Shown piece after piece: positions 9,003-18,766 of a stretch of 64,000 bases of DNA. Within the stretch, counting starts at the first letter, position 1. Each line of letters begins with the position of its first letter. The stretch lies in NCBI RefSeq assembly GCF_900129355.1, contig NZ_FQVL01000001.1:821753-885752 (forward strand), in the 5' to 3' direction. Source of the stretch: Seinonella peptonophila. Its GTDB lineage: Bacteria > Bacillota > Bacilli > Thermoactinomycetales > Thermoactinomycetaceae. The translations under genes and the position numbers were made by a program. A model generated the notes under the pieces. That model had not been told where the DNA came from. It saw only the letters and a list, made by a program, of their open reading frames with translations, and made no database searches.

Positions 9003-10811
9003 TTATGAAGATGTTGTCCCTTTTTTGGCATCATCTTTTTGAAGCTGTCGTAACGTGGTCTGAATTTCTTGTGCCAACTTCTCTCCAATCCCTGCTTTGC
9101 GAAATTCACTTATTGGAGCTGTCTTCATCTCCTCGATTGAAGAGAATGTTTGAAACAGACGTTGCTTTCTCTTTGCTCCAACACCTGGAATTGTATCAAG
9201 TGCTGATGTCAGCATTTCTTTACCTCGTACTTGCCGATGAAAAGTAATAGCAAAGCGATGAACTTCGGCCTGAATCCGTTGAATAAGCGCAAATGCTGCT
9301 GAATTAGTTGGGATTTCAACTCGTGTGAAATGATCTCCATGTAAAAGATAGGAGGTCTGATGTTTTTCATCCTTAACCATTCCAGCAATTGGCAAATAAA
9401 GCCCTAACTCATTTTCCAATACATCTTTTGCGGCTAATATTTGACCTCTTCCTCCATCTACCAAAATTAAGTCAGGCAAATCCTTACCTTCTCGTAATAA
9501 TCGAATGTAACGCCGCCGAATCACTTCTTTCATCATACCCAAGTCATCTTTTGAATCCGCAGAGCGTATTTTATATTTTCGATATTCACTTTTAGCCGGC
9601 TTACCATCGATGAAGCAGATCATTGCAGAGACAGGGGCAGCGCCTTGAAGATTCGAGTTGTCAAATGCTTCAATTCTCGCAACTCGCCCTACGTTCAAAT
9701 ATTCACCTAATTGCTCAGCAGCCAGAACTGTCTTCGCCTCATCCTTTGCCATCCACTGCAACCGTTCTTGAAGTGCAATTGTTGCATTCTTCATGGCCGT
9801 ATCTAATAGACGTTTTTTTGTCCCTCTTTGTGGAATATGAACACGAACTTTTGGCAGCAGTTGACTAACTAATTGAACGTCCACATCTGTTGGCAATAAG
9901 ACTTCTTTTGGAAATAAAAGATATCGCTGATAAAATTGTGTGAGATAAGATAGAAAAGCCTCTTCTGGTGTTCCTACATATGGAAAAATGGCTACATCCC
10001 GCTCCATCCATTTTCCTTGACGAACAAAGAGTACTTGGACACACATTTGCCCCTGCTCAAAAGCAAAAGCAAATACATCACGGTCTGTTTGGTCTTGAAA
10101 CACAACATGTTGTTTTTCCATAGTCATTTCAATATCTCGCAAAAGATCTCTTAATTCCTTTGCTTTTTCAAACTCTAACTTTTCTGCTGCCTCTTCCATC
10201 TGTTTTTTAAGATCTTGTTTTACCTGACGGGCATCTCCGCTTAAAAAGCGCACAATCTCCTCTACAATCCGCTCATATTCAGCCGAAGAAACTGGATACT
10301 CACAAGGAGCAAGACATTGACCTAAATGATAGTAGAGACAAACTCGCTTAGGTAAATTTTTACATTTTCGTAGAGGATAAAGTCGATCTAATAATTTCTT
10401 CGTTTGCGAGGCTGCACCTGCATGTGGATAAGGGCCAAAATACCGTGATCCATCATCCACTTGTTTACGGGTTACTTCTAGGCGAGGATGTTCTTCTTTC
10501 GTCAATCTGATATACGGATATGATTTATCATCTTTTAGTAGTACATTATATTTAGGGCGATGTTTTTTAATTAAATTACATTCAAGAATTAACGCTTCTA
10601 ATTCACTTGCTGTTACCATATACTCAAAATCGGCAATCATCATCACAAGTTGCATCGTTTTTCCATCTTGTTGTCCTGTAAAATAAGAACCAACACGGTT
10701 CCGTAAGTTCTTTGCTTTCCCCACGTAAATAATCTGACCTTGACTATTTTTCATTAAGTAACAACCGGGCTGATGAGGGAGCAAGAGTACTTTTTCTTTT
10801 ATTTTATTCAT
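9003..10811 (-). CDS. uvrC: excinuclease ABC subunit C
   Basis: Makes the 3' and 5' incisions beside DNA lesions recognised by UvrA-UvrB in nucleotide excision repair. An N-terminal GIY-YIG nuclease domain starts at PHQPGCYLMKN, with IIYVGKAKNLRNRV. A UVR motif that binds UvrB lies near residues 200-240 (LEFEKAKELRDLL). The RNase H-like second nuclease has IEAFDNSNLQG and LILVDGGRGQI. Tandem helix-hairpin-helix motifs close the protein (LDTIPGVGAKRKQRLF). Length 602 matches the family. GGGGG precedes the ATG. It is apparently monocistronic. Confidence 0.97.
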   Translation of the reverse strand: MNKIKEKVLLLPHQPGCYLMKNSQGQIIYVGKAKNLRNRVGSYFTGQQDGKTMQLVMMIADFEYMVTASELEALILECNLIKKHRPKYNVLLKDDKSYPYIRLTKEEHPRLEVTRKQVDDGSRYFGPYPHAGAASQTKKLLDRLYPLRKCKNLPKRVCLYYHLGQCLAPCEYPVSSAEYERIVEEIVRFLSGDARQVKQDLKKQMEEAAEKLEFEKAKELRDLLRDIEMTMEKQHVVFQDQTDRDVFAFAFEQGQMCVQVLFVRQGKWMERDVAIFPYVGTPEEAFLSYLTQFYQRYLLFPKEVLLPTDVDVQLVSQLLPKVRVHIPQRGTKKRLLDTAMKNATIALQERLQWMAKDEAKTVLAAEQLGEYLNVGRVARIEAFDNSNLQGAAPVSAMICFIDGKPAKSEYRKYKIRSADSKDDLGMMKEVIRRRYIRLLREGKDLPDLILVDGGRGQILAAKDVLENELGLYLPIAGMVKDEKHQTSYLLHGDHFTRVEIPTNSAAFALIQRIQAEVHRFAITFHRQVRGKEMLTSALDTIPGVGAKRKQRLFQTFSSIEEMKTAPISEFRKAGIGEKLAQEIQTTLRQLQKDDAKKGTTSS

Positions 10812-10996
10812 TGAGAGATGCCCCCTTTTCTATATTTATCTAATCACATATAGTATGATAGTTATGTATATTTATAACAAAATAAACTCTACTTTCGTCT
10901 GTGCCACATCTATTTTCAACTTTTAATTTAACTATTAATAGATAATGAAATCAACAGTGACTACATAAGATAACTGATTATCGGAGGTAAAAAGTT

Positions 10997-12025
10997 ATGG
11001 ATTCATTTATATCTTATTTTAGGCGTTTTGGATTAAAACTAGGGATTACAAATTTAGCAGGGATTGCGGCGACAACTTTATTAATGTTTACGATCAGTTT
11101 CGTCACCATCCTCTTTTTCTTTTTTACTTTTATTGTAAAACTAATCTCTCAACTCAAACCGTTGTTTTCGCCTAGTGCTTTACAGAATCCAGGTGTTGAT
11201 CAATTTAATGCTTTAGCGAATATTGAGGCAACCCTGAATCAATCTACTGGAATTTGGATAGGTATGATCATAGCTATATTCGCTATCTTGATTATTTCGA
11301 TCTTTTGCTATTCTTTCAATATGGCGGGTTCCGTTGCTAGTGTAAATGAAATCTTTCAAAGCAATCAATCTAAATTTAAAACGTATTTCAAACAAGGGTT
11401 TCGATACCTATTACGAACTTTTGGATTGATGATTGTTCTTTTCATTCTCTATCTACCAGCCCTGCTCATTTCAGCAGCAGTTTTTTATCTCCTCTTTAAC
11501 ACGCTTGATCCATCTACAGGAACCGCTTCAAGTTTGTTCTGGGCAAGCCTTTTCAGAGGGCTCGTAGGATTTGCAGTTCTACTCATTCTATCATTTTTTA
11601 CTTTTTTAGCTCTTATGCATGCACCGTTGATCTTAATTGCTGAGAATATAGGGGTCTTTCGCTCGATTTCCTTATCTATTCAACTACTATTTCAGTCGTT
11701 TCAGAAGGTATTTGTATCTTCGATTCTCGTTTTTCTAATTGGCATCGCGATCTTCTGCATATCTTTTGCATTTCAATTGCCCAATCTGCTTACGATCTTT
11801 GATCCGATTATTACAGGGTTCCTGCTTATATTCTATAATCTATTTAATGACTTAATCTTAGCTCCTATTCTATCAACCATTGCGATCATTTTTACCACAA
11901 TGATCATCAGTTATCGATATTATAAATATCTTCGCCTACGTATTTTCCCTAATTCTGAGCCTCCTAGTGGATATCATCCAAATTATTCCTTTAGTTCGGA
12001 AGAACCAAAAAAAGAAGAGGACTAG
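10997..12025 (+). CDS. multi-pass membrane protein of unknown function
   Basis: I do not recognise a specific family. The 342 residues contain about six hydrophobic segments: around 20-50 (TTLLMFTISFVTILFFFFTF), 85-110, 140-170, 185-215, 240-260 and 270-305. A hydrophilic, proline-rich cytoplasmic-type tail ends EEPKKEED. The arrangement resembles membrane proteins with a glycerophosphodiesterase-type membrane domain found in Bacillales, but no motif settles it. GGAGG lies 9 bases before the ATG, and an intrinsic terminator follows directly, so it is a single-gene unit convergent with trxA. Confidence 0.8.
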   Translation: MDSFISYFRRFGLKLGITNLAGIAATTLLMFTISFVTILFFFFTFIVKLISQLKPLFSPSALQNPGVDQFNALANIEATLNQSTGIWIGMIIAIFAILIISIFCYSFNMAGSVASVNEIFQSNQSKFKTYFKQGFRYLLRTFGLMIVLFILYLPALLISAAVFYLLFNTLDPSTGTASSLFWASLFRGLVGFAVLLILSFFTFLALMHAPLILIAENIGVFRSISLSIQLLFQSFQKVFVSSILVFLIGIAIFCISFAFQLPNLLTIFDPIITGFLLIFYNLFNDLILAPILSTIAIIFTTMIISYRYYKYLRLRIFPNSEPPSGYHPNYSFSSEEPKKEED

Positions 12026-12029
12026 CTAG

Positions 12030-12055
12030 AAAGCCGCTATGGTTATAGCGGCTTT
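12030..12055. terminator. intrinsic terminator, membrane protein gene / trxA
   Basis: AAAGCCGCTAT, GGTT loop, ATAGCGGCTTT, between two convergent genes. Likely serves both. Confidence 0.8.
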
Positions 12056-12070
12056 ACTTATCTTTATATC

Positions 12071-12391
12071 TTAGCGATATTCATTTAACCAAGATAGTAA
12101 TTGCTCTTTTTGTTGTAAGCCAATTATTTTCGAAACCATTTCTCCATCTTTAAAAACCACTAAAGTAGGGATACTAAGTACTCCAAATCGTTCTGATGTA
12201 GTGTTTTGATCTACATTCATTTTTGCAATTTTAATTTTGTCACCGAGTTCAGAAGCTACCTCATCCAAAATAGGCGCCTGCATCTTACAAGGACCACACC
12301 AAGGAGCCCAAAAATCAACTAGCACAAGTCCAGACTCTTTAGATTCAACTTCAGTAGCAAATGATTGATCGGTAACATCAATGATCGCCAT
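12071..12391 (-). CDS. trxA: thioredoxin
   Basis: Small cytosolic disulfide reductase that supplies reducing power to ribonucleotide reductase and other enzymes. The active site is WCGPC at residues 31-35 in VDFWAPWCGPCKMQ, with the cis-Pro in LSIPTLVVF. The length of 106 residues is standard, and the start has GGAGG 9 bases upstream. It follows etfA on the same strand, as in the Bacillus etfB-etfA-trxA order. Confidence 0.96.
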   Translation of the reverse strand: MAIIDVTDQSFATEVESKESGLVLVDFWAPWCGPCKMQAPILDEVASELGDKIKIAKMNVDQNTTSERFGVLSIPTLVVFKDGEMVSKIIGLQQKEQLLSWLNEYR

Positions 12392-12488
12392 TACCTAAAT
12401 CCTCCTTCAACAAGATCAATCTTTTTAAAATACAACGTTAGTATACCACGTTTTACAAAAAGTGCTATTTCCTGAAGAGAAACAGAAG

Positions 12489-13478
12489 TTATCGATTGAT
12501 CCGCTGCCACTCTTTTGTTAGTAGTGGCACAACTTCAAAAAGGTCTCCCACGATTCCATAGTCAGCTACCTCGAAGATTGGCGCCTCTGGGTCTATATTA
12601 ATAGCAACAATTGTTTTTGACATAGACATACCTGCCAAATGCTGAATGGCACCTGATATACCACAAGCAATATAGAGATCAGGTGTTACGACTTTACCTG
12701 TCTGCCCAATCTGTAAAGCATAGTCTGCGTATCCAGCATCACACGCGCCACGTGACGCCCCAACTGCGCCTCCTAACACTACCGCTAATTCTTCAAGTGG
12801 TGCAAATCCTTCTTTACTTTTCACGCCTCTCCCACCGGCAACGATCACGTTTGCTTCACTCAAATCAACACCACTTGTCACTTTGCGAACTACATCCGTA
12901 ACCACTGTACGCAATGAGATTTGTGACAAATTGGGATGAAATGTTTTAATTTCAATCGATTGATCAAGTGAAGTGTCAAAGTGAGCGACAAAATTATTGG
13001 GGCGCAATGTAACAAAAAAAGGGGGTTTTGTTATGGTGCGTTGAACATATGCTTTTCCAGCATAGATTGGACGAGTAAATACAAATTCATATGTTGAAGA
13101 TGTGTCAAGTTTGATACAATCTGAAAGTAATCCAATCCGTTTTCGGGCTGCCACTCGTGGGCTTACATCCCTACCAAGTGCTGTATGACCTGTTAAAATG
13201 ACATCGGGATTTAGTAGATCGATTAAATGAACCCAAGTTTCTACATAAGCGTCTAGATTAAATGTTTTTAGCAATGGATGATCAACATGCCACATTCGAT
13301 CAAGTTTCAATTGTTTCAAAGATTCTATTTGGTTTGGATCAAGAGATTCTAAAATAGCAAGATGAACTTCTCCACCATTCGCCATTTGATGAGCAACTGA
13401 AATTGCTTCAAAGGTTACTTGTCGCAAAGTACCATTTCTGATATCGGCAAATATCAAGACATTATTTGCAGTCCCCAT
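12489..13478 (-). CDS. etfA: electron transfer flavoprotein alpha subunit
   Basis: With EtfB it accepts electrons from acyl-CoA dehydrogenases and passes them to the quinone pool. The N-terminal domain starts NNVLIFADIRNG. The C-terminal FAD domain contains VIVAGGRGVKSKEGFAPLEE, LGGAVGASRGACDAG, QIGQTGKVVTPDLYIACGIS and GAIQHLAGM. Together these are the ETF alpha signature. The frame is open 14 codons further upstream to 13520, but GAAGGAGG sits 7 bases before the ATG at 13478, giving 329 residues. It lies 19 bases behind etfB and is cotranscribed with it. Confidence 0.96.
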   Translation of the reverse strand: MGTANNVLIFADIRNGTLRQVTFEAISVAHQMANGGEVHLAILESLDPNQIESLKQLKLDRMWHVDHPLLKTFNLDAYVETWVHLIDLLNPDVILTGHTALGRDVSPRVAARKRIGLLSDCIKLDTSSTYEFVFTRPIYAGKAYVQRTITKPPFFVTLRPNNFVAHFDTSLDQSIEIKTFHPNLSQISLRTVVTDVVRKVTSGVDLSEANVIVAGGRGVKSKEGFAPLEELAVVLGGAVGASRGACDAGYADYALQIGQTGKVVTPDLYIACGISGAIQHLAGMSMSKTIVAINIDPEAPIFEVADYGIVGDLFEVVPLLTKEWQRINR

Positions 13479-13497
13479 CTTCTTGCCTCCTTCTTCC

Positions 13498-14277
13498 CTA
13501 CAGTACCTTTGCTTCTTCATGTAGTAGCCGAATCAATTCTTGACTTTGTTCCTTGATCGTTCCACTTAAAATCTGTCCAGTCTCTTTCTCTTCCACTGGT
13601 AGAATCGCAACTTTTTTTGTTCGTGCTTGGATCATCTGAACATCTACACGCAATTCATCCCACTTCATCCGATGTAACGGTTTTCTTTTTGCTTTCATGA
13701 TATCTGGTAGTCGGGGATATCTTGGTTCGTTTAATCCTTGTTGAGCTGTTAATAATATCGGTAGAGATGATTCCACTTTCTCCAAATCACCTTCTACATC
13801 TCGTTCTACCTGCACTTGCCTACCATCAACAGTTAGCGAAGTAATCGTTGAAATGTGAGGGATTCCCAGCAGCTCAGCAATACGCGGTCCCACCTGAGCT
13901 GTTCCATTATCAATGGACATATATCCACATAGGATCACATCATACGGAATCTGCTTCTGCTTGATTAACTGTACGATACATTCTGATGTTGTTTGTTCAT
14001 CTGAATCCGCTGGGAAATCAGTCAAATCTAATCGATATCCTTCGTCAACGCCCATTGCCATTGCAGTTCGAATAGCTGCCTCAGCCTCAGCCCCACCAAT
14101 GGTAATCAATCGAACCGTTCCACCATGCGCCTCTTTAATCCGAATTCCTTCTTCAACTGCATATTCACAATAAGGATTGATGATCCTTTCTACACCATCA
14201 TCATCAATTTCCCCATTTTGAATGAAAATTTTCTCCTCCGTATCAAATGTCTGCTTCATACAAATAAGAATTTCCAT
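13498..14277 (-). CDS. etfB: electron transfer flavoprotein beta subunit
   Basis: Partner of EtfA; binds AMP and docks dehydrogenases. Recognisable blocks are MEILICMKQTFDTEEK, INPYCEYAVEEGIRIKE, TAMAMGVDEGYRL, DVILCGYMSIDNGTAQVGPR and LPILLTAQQGLNEPRYPRLP, which includes the beta-subunit signature. The length of 259 residues is usual. Its TAGGAGGAAAC site lies just before the ATG. With fadD close by, a role in fatty-acid beta-oxidation is the natural reading, though the enoyl-CoA and acyl-CoA enzymes are not in this window. Confidence 0.96.
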   Translation of the reverse strand: MEILICMKQTFDTEEKIFIQNGEIDDDGVERIINPYCEYAVEEGIRIKEAHGGTVRLITIGGAEAEAAIRTAMAMGVDEGYRLDLTDFPADSDEQTTSECIVQLIKQKQIPYDVILCGYMSIDNGTAQVGPRIAELLGIPHISTITSLTVDGRQVQVERDVEGDLEKVESSLPILLTAQQGLNEPRYPRLPDIMKAKRKPLHRMKWDELRVDVQMIQARTKKVAILPVEEKETGQILSGTIKEQSQELIRLLHEEAKVL

Positions 14278-14447
14278 TTTGTTTCCTCCTAACGAGTATG
14301 CAAAATGAAATGAGCCAATTTTCCCTCTTCTCTTGACAAAGAAAAACGTCCACGTATTTAAATTGGCTTTGGACGCAAATAAAAATGCTTTGTCTATTTT
14401 ATGTTTACCCTTATTTTAAATGAACTAATTCTTCTATTTGTACAGAG

Positions 14448-14996
14448 TTAACGATTTCGCCCTTGGTCTGTTGCTTTACTTTGATCGACATCCATAGCAC
14501 CTTTTATTTTCTCTCGACTATATTCAATAAAGCGATCTAGATTCTCCGATTTAGACGAATATTTTTCATGAAGTCTCTTTAAATCAGCAAAATAATCGTT
14601 CCCGAATTCTTGTTTTAATTCTAAAACTCTTTTTTTCCAACCAAGTGAAAAAGAGAAAGAACTACCTTTCATCCGAACCGAGGGCGTGTGTAAACGAGCG
14701 ATAATCGGTTGTAATTGTTGATCTACCATTTTTAGGTTTTCAGATTCTGGTATCAGTTGTTCATTATTTTTGTCTAAAAACTTCACCAATTGCTTTGTAA
14801 ATAGAACAACCATCATATATTCAATTGGTTTTACGGAGTCAGCTTTATGACACAATTTTTTCATTGCCTGACCCACACTATTTAAATGGATTGATGACCA
14901 TTGGGTAAACTCTTTGGGAGGAGAGAGGATATCATGTCTCTCTTGCTTTTTGTCACCAAAGATACGAGTAAACCATTCCTTTCTCGCCCTTACCAT
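14448..14996 (-). CDS. hypothetical protein between fadD and etfB
   Basis: Not recognised. About 182 residues if started at the ATG at 14996, which follows GGGAAGTAGGGACGG; the frame is open to an ATG at 15062 without a good site. The product is basic and mostly helical (WKKRVLELKQEFGNDYFADL), with no membrane segment, signal peptide or catalytic motif. In B. subtilis a TetR-type regulator (FadR) sits in this neighbourhood, but I see no helix-turn-helix here, so I do not assign that role. Confidence 0.6.
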   Translation of the reverse strand: MVRARKEWFTRIFGDKKQERHDILSPPKEFTQWSSIHLNSVGQAMKKLCHKADSVKPIEYMMVVLFTKQLVKFLDKNNEQLIPESENLKMVDQQLQPIIARLHTPSVRMKGSSFSFSLGWKKRVLELKQEFGNDYFADLKRLHEKYSSKSENLDRFIEYSREKIKGAMDVDQSKATDQGRNR

Positions 14997-15113
14997 TGTT
15001 CCGTCCCTACTTCCCTCGATTATCATTTGAAAAAAGAGAGTTTGATCATCACATTGTACCACGCTTTGATCCAGTCTTTTATTTCAAATTGATTAAATTT
15101 ATATCGTCATAAG

Positions 15114-15151
15114 AAGACAAGGCTTCATAATTAACCTAAAAGCCTTGTCTT
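15114..15151 (-). terminator. intrinsic terminator downstream of fadD
   Basis: AAGACAAGGCTT at 15114-15125 is a perfect 12-base inverted repeat of AAGCCTTGTCTT at 15140-15151, immediately past the fadD stop. Confidence 0.75.
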
Positions 15152-15156
15152 TATTG

Positions 15157-16830
15157 TTATTTTGGTTCGATGGTACGTAGTGCTTCTTCTTTCATTACCC
15201 TTCGTAACACTTTTCCAATCGCTGATTTTGGAAGTTGTGATCGAAACTCTATTTGTCGAGGAATTTTATATGCGGCGAGATGCTGACGACAAAAATGCTC
15301 TAAGTCCTTCTCTGCTATCGCTTTTCCTTGCACGGGGACTACTACTGCTCTGATCAATTCTCCACGTTTTAAGTCTGGTACTCCTATTACGGCTGCCTCT
15401 TCTACTGCTTCATGCTGCAACAATACTTCTTCTACTTCCCTAGGAAAAACATTATATCCATTTGTTATGATCATATCTTTCTTTCGATCAACTACTTCAA
15501 AATATCCACTTTCATCCATTTTTACGATATCACCTGTTGCTAACCAACCATCACGTAATGCGCTTTTCGTTTCTCCAGGTTGGTTCCAGTAGCCTTTCAT
15601 CACTTGAGGGCCTTTCACATGCAATTCACCTTGTTGTCCTGGCATCAATTCTGTTCCAGTTTCTGGATCAACAACACGGCAATCTGTATCTGGAAGTGGA
15701 AGACCAATTGTATGACTTCTTTTACGATCCCAAATAAGGTTAATATGTGTGACAGGTGATGCTTCTGTTAAACCATAACCTTCAGTCAAAATTCCCCCTG
15801 TCAAGGCTTCAAATTGATCTTGTAACTCTCGGTCAAGTGGTGCTGAGCCACTGATACAGGCCTGAATCGATGAAAGATCGTATTTATTTACTTGAGGATG
15901 TCGAAGCAATGAAGCATAGATAGTTGGGGCACCTGGAAAAACGTTTGGATGGTATCGATGAATGGCACGGAGCAATTGAAGAGGTTCAAATTTGGGAACA
16001 AGAATCATAGTGCCAGCTAAATATATCGCAAAATTCATTACTGTTGTCATTCCATATACATGAAAAAAGGGCATCACACCTAAAATGCGGATATCTCCTC
16101 TTTGGAAACGATAACACCAAGCATGGATTTGTCGAACATTTACCACTAAATTGCGATGTGTCAGCATAGCTCCTTTTGACAAGCCAGTTGTTCCACCTGT
16201 ATACTGCAAAATTGCAAGAGAATCGTTTGAAGGTAACGGCGATTGGATGGGTGTATCTCTGACTTGTTCAAGCTCTTTTGCTAGCAAAAGTGTGCTCTCA
16301 TCATAATCGATTTTTGGTTGCTTTTGCATAAATGGATATAACCAGCTCTTCAGTGGTGGAAGATAATCCTTTAGACTGGTAATGAGTAATGTTTTAAGGT
16401 GGGTTTTGGGCAGTACTTTTTTGACCCGAGGGTAAATTAGATCTAAACAAAGCAGGATTTCAGTTCCAGAATCAGAAAGTTGATGTGCTAATTCTTTCTC
16501 CTGATAAAGTGGGTTAATCTGTACAACGATGGCTCCCAACAAAAGAGTAGCAAAATAACCGATAACAGCTTGTGGAGTATTGGGTAACATAATTCCAATA
16601 CGGTCGCCTTGCTTTACACCAAGTTTTTGCCAAAGATGAGCCAGTCGGTATACATGGCTGAGCAACTCCTGATAAGGAATACTTCTTCCTAAAAATTGAA
16701 TCGCAGTATGTTCAGGATATTCATTTGCTGCCTGCAATAACCAGTCTGTCAGCACATGATCGGGGTAATCAATCGTCTGTGGAACCTCCTGTGGATAATG
16801 GGAACACCAAGGGCGTTTTTCCAACGACAA
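15157..16830 (-). CDS. fadD: long-chain fatty-acid--CoA ligase
   Basis: Activates fatty acids to acyl-CoA through an acyl-AMP intermediate. Adenylate-forming motifs are in order: P-loop LQYTGGTTGLSKGAMLTH, AFFHVYGM-like region VMPFFHVYGMT, GYGLTEASPVTH, and the hinge/A8 block GWLATGDIVKMDESGYFEVV followed by DRKKDMIITNGYNVFPREVE. A C-terminal Lys occurs in PKSAIGKVLRR. The 557 residues match LcfA of Bacillus. The start is a TTG behind GAGGAGGGGG. The gene is on the same strand as etfBA, separated by the small unknown gene and a terminator. Confidence 0.95.
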   Translation of the reverse strand: MSLEKRPWCSHYPQEVPQTIDYPDHVLTDWLLQAANEYPEHTAIQFLGRSIPYQELLSHVYRLAHLWQKLGVKQGDRIGIMLPNTPQAVIGYFATLLLGAIVVQINPLYQEKELAHQLSDSGTEILLCLDLIYPRVKKVLPKTHLKTLLITSLKDYLPPLKSWLYPFMQKQPKIDYDESTLLLAKELEQVRDTPIQSPLPSNDSLAILQYTGGTTGLSKGAMLTHRNLVVNVRQIHAWCYRFQRGDIRILGVMPFFHVYGMTTVMNFAIYLAGTMILVPKFEPLQLLRAIHRYHPNVFPGAPTIYASLLRHPQVNKYDLSSIQACISGSAPLDRELQDQFEALTGGILTEGYGLTEASPVTHINLIWDRKRSHTIGLPLPDTDCRVVDPETGTELMPGQQGELHVKGPQVMKGYWNQPGETKSALRDGWLATGDIVKMDESGYFEVVDRKKDMIITNGYNVFPREVEEVLLQHEAVEEAAVIGVPDLKRGELIRAVVVPVQGKAIAEKDLEHFCRQHLAAYKIPRQIEFRSQLPKSAIGKVLRRVMKEEALRTIEPK

Positions 16831-17081
16831 AATACCCCCTCCTCACTTATTTCAATCAATGGACAGCAATGTCAGATTCTAGTCTACTTTTGCTTAAAGA
16901 TGCGACTAAATGAAACTTCTCTCATTACTTGACAAAATGATACAAATTGACATTACCGCTTTTGTGATTATAATATCAAATTTTTATTCTCTTTTGACCA
17001 CTCTTTATACGATTATTCATTTTGGCAATAGACTTTACCTGATCACTTGAGCGATGATTAATAATCATGGGAGGCGTTATT

Positions 17082-18491
17082 TTGAAATCATTACCAGCAG
17101 AATATAAACAACAAATGAAACAGTTGTTAGGAAACCAATTTTCTTCTTTCTGGTCTACTTATCAACAGGAGCCAACCAAAGGACTTCGTGTTAATCGATT
17201 AAAAGTTACAACACAAATGTTAAAAGAACAAACCGAATTTCAATTACAACCCATCCCTTGGTGTAATGAAGGTTTTTCTTATGACCCTTCGCAAGATCGA
17301 CCCGGCAAGCATATCTATCATAGACTTGGACTTTATTATATTCAAGATGCAAGTGCGATGTCACCAGTCGAAGCACTTGCACCACAACCAGGTGAAAAAA
17401 TACTTGATCTCTGTGCCGCTCCGGGAGGAAAGACAACACAAATCGCAGCAAAAATGAATAACCAAGGATTAATCGTAGCAAACGAGATTGACACAAAACG
17501 AAGTCAGGCATTGATTGAAAACCTAGATCGCTGTGGCGTTACAATCGCGACTGTTTTAAATGAGCATCCAGAACACCTCACAAAAAATTTCAGACAATTC
17601 TTTGATCGCATCTTGATCGATGCGCCCTGTTCGGGTGAAGGAATGTTTCGTAAAGATGTGGATGCTCGAGATCGTTGGAGTCTGAAACTCGTTGATAAAT
17701 GCAGTCAACTCCAACAAGAAATCTTACACGCAGCAGCACAAATGCTGCAAGCTGGAGGGCGTCTCGTATACTCTACCTGTACTTTTAATCCACATGAAAA
17801 TGAAAATGTGATCGCCACCTTTTTACAACATCATCCTGAATTTAAGATTACCGAAGTACCTCAACATGATTTTTTCCAACCCGGGCAAGCAGATTGGGTA
17901 CATCCACCGCTCGCTTCCTTACAAAAAACGGCCCGTCTTTGGCCCCATCACCTTCAGGGTGAAGGGCATTATGTCGCCGTACTAGAGAAAGAGGCTCATC
18001 AGGAAAAAATATCAGTATCACATCATAGGAAACGAACGAAGCATAAAACAAAATGTCTTTCAGACGATGCATATCGGAATTTGCTCACATTCTGCCAACA
18101 GCATTTAAATCAACTTCAATGGAACCCTGATCAGTTAATCTTATATGGGGAACATCTATACCAAATATCTCAATTTCTTCCGACTCTTCATCGAATTAGG
18201 GTAAAACGACCCGGGAGATATCTTGGGCAAATGAAAAGAAGCCACTTTCAGCCAAGTCATGCTCTTGCACAATCTCTGCAACCGAACCAAGTAAAACAAA
18301 GTATCAACTTTACACAACATGATCCTCAATTGCTCACCTATCTGCGTGGCGAAGTCCTAACTGCTACCGGAGAGAATGGATGGGTATTAGTTACTGTAGA
18401 CCATCAGCCATTAGGCTGGGCAAAACGAACCCATTCACAATTAAAAAACCATTATCCTAAATGGTTACGCTGGGATGAGAGCATAAAGTGA
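17082..18491 (+). CDS. NOL1/NOP2/Sun-family RNA m5C methyltransferase (RsmF/YebU-like)
   Basis: SAM-dependent cytosine-5 methyltransferase, probably acting on 16S rRNA. The SAM-binding site is LDLCAAPGGKTTQIA, with RILIDAPCSGEGMFRKD holding one catalytic Cys in APCSGEG and LVYSTCTFNPHENE the second. The C-terminal third (GRYLGQMKRSHFQPSHALA) resembles the extra RNA-binding domain of RsmF-type enzymes. I start at the TTG at 17082, since GGAGG lies 7 bases upstream and falls inside the longer ATG-17067 reading. That gives 469 residues. It stands alone, divergent from fadD. Confidence 0.9.
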   Translation: MKSLPAEYKQQMKQLLGNQFSSFWSTYQQEPTKGLRVNRLKVTTQMLKEQTEFQLQPIPWCNEGFSYDPSQDRPGKHIYHRLGLYYIQDASAMSPVEALAPQPGEKILDLCAAPGGKTTQIAAKMNNQGLIVANEIDTKRSQALIENLDRCGVTIATVLNEHPEHLTKNFRQFFDRILIDAPCSGEGMFRKDVDARDRWSLKLVDKCSQLQQEILHAAAQMLQAGGRLVYSTCTFNPHENENVIATFLQHHPEFKITEVPQHDFFQPGQADWVHPPLASLQKTARLWPHHLQGEGHYVAVLEKEAHQEKISVSHHRKRTKHKTKCLSDDAYRNLLTFCQQHLNQLQWNPDQLILYGEHLYQISQFLPTLHRIRVKRPGRYLGQMKRSHFQPSHALAQSLQPNQVKQSINFTQHDPQLLTYLRGEVLTATGENGWVLVTVDHQPLGWAKRTHSQLKNHYPKWLRWDESIK

Positions 18492-18515
18492 GTCGATGTA
18501 ACATATGTATCTGCT

Positions 18516-18719
18516 ATGGATACGAAGTCATTTCCACCTAACCATCGTAAACCGCCTTCATTTCCATTAGAAATGAGTTTGATTCAGCCTGAGTGGATTT
18601 ATTTAAGCTACTTGGATGATGAAAAAGAAACATTAGAAACGGCTCATGTTGAAAAAGAGGAGCAGACCCTGATTCATGCTGATTCGTCAATCATTATTCA
18701 CATCCGATCTAGAAAATAG
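18516..18719 (+). CDS. small hypothetical protein
   Basis: A 67-residue product, proline-rich at the start and acidic in the middle (YLDDEKETLETAHVEKEEQ). No good ribosome binding site precedes the ATG, and I know no family. It sits 24 bases behind the methyltransferase gene and directly before an intrinsic terminator, so it would be the end of that transcript. Coding status is uncertain. Confidence 0.4.
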   Translation: MDTKSFPPNHRKPPSFPLEMSLIQPEWIYLSYLDDEKETLETAHVEKEEQTLIHADSSIIIHIRSRK

Positions 18720-18721
18720 CT

Positions 18722-18754
18722 TGGCACTGATCAAAGTCGATATGATCAGTGCCA
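18722..18754. terminator. intrinsic terminator of the methyltransferase unit
   Basis: TGGCACTGATCA pairs with TGATCAGTGCCA at 18743-18754, followed by TTTGTTTTG on the plus strand. Confidence 0.8.
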
Positions 18755-18766
18755 TTTGTTTTGCTA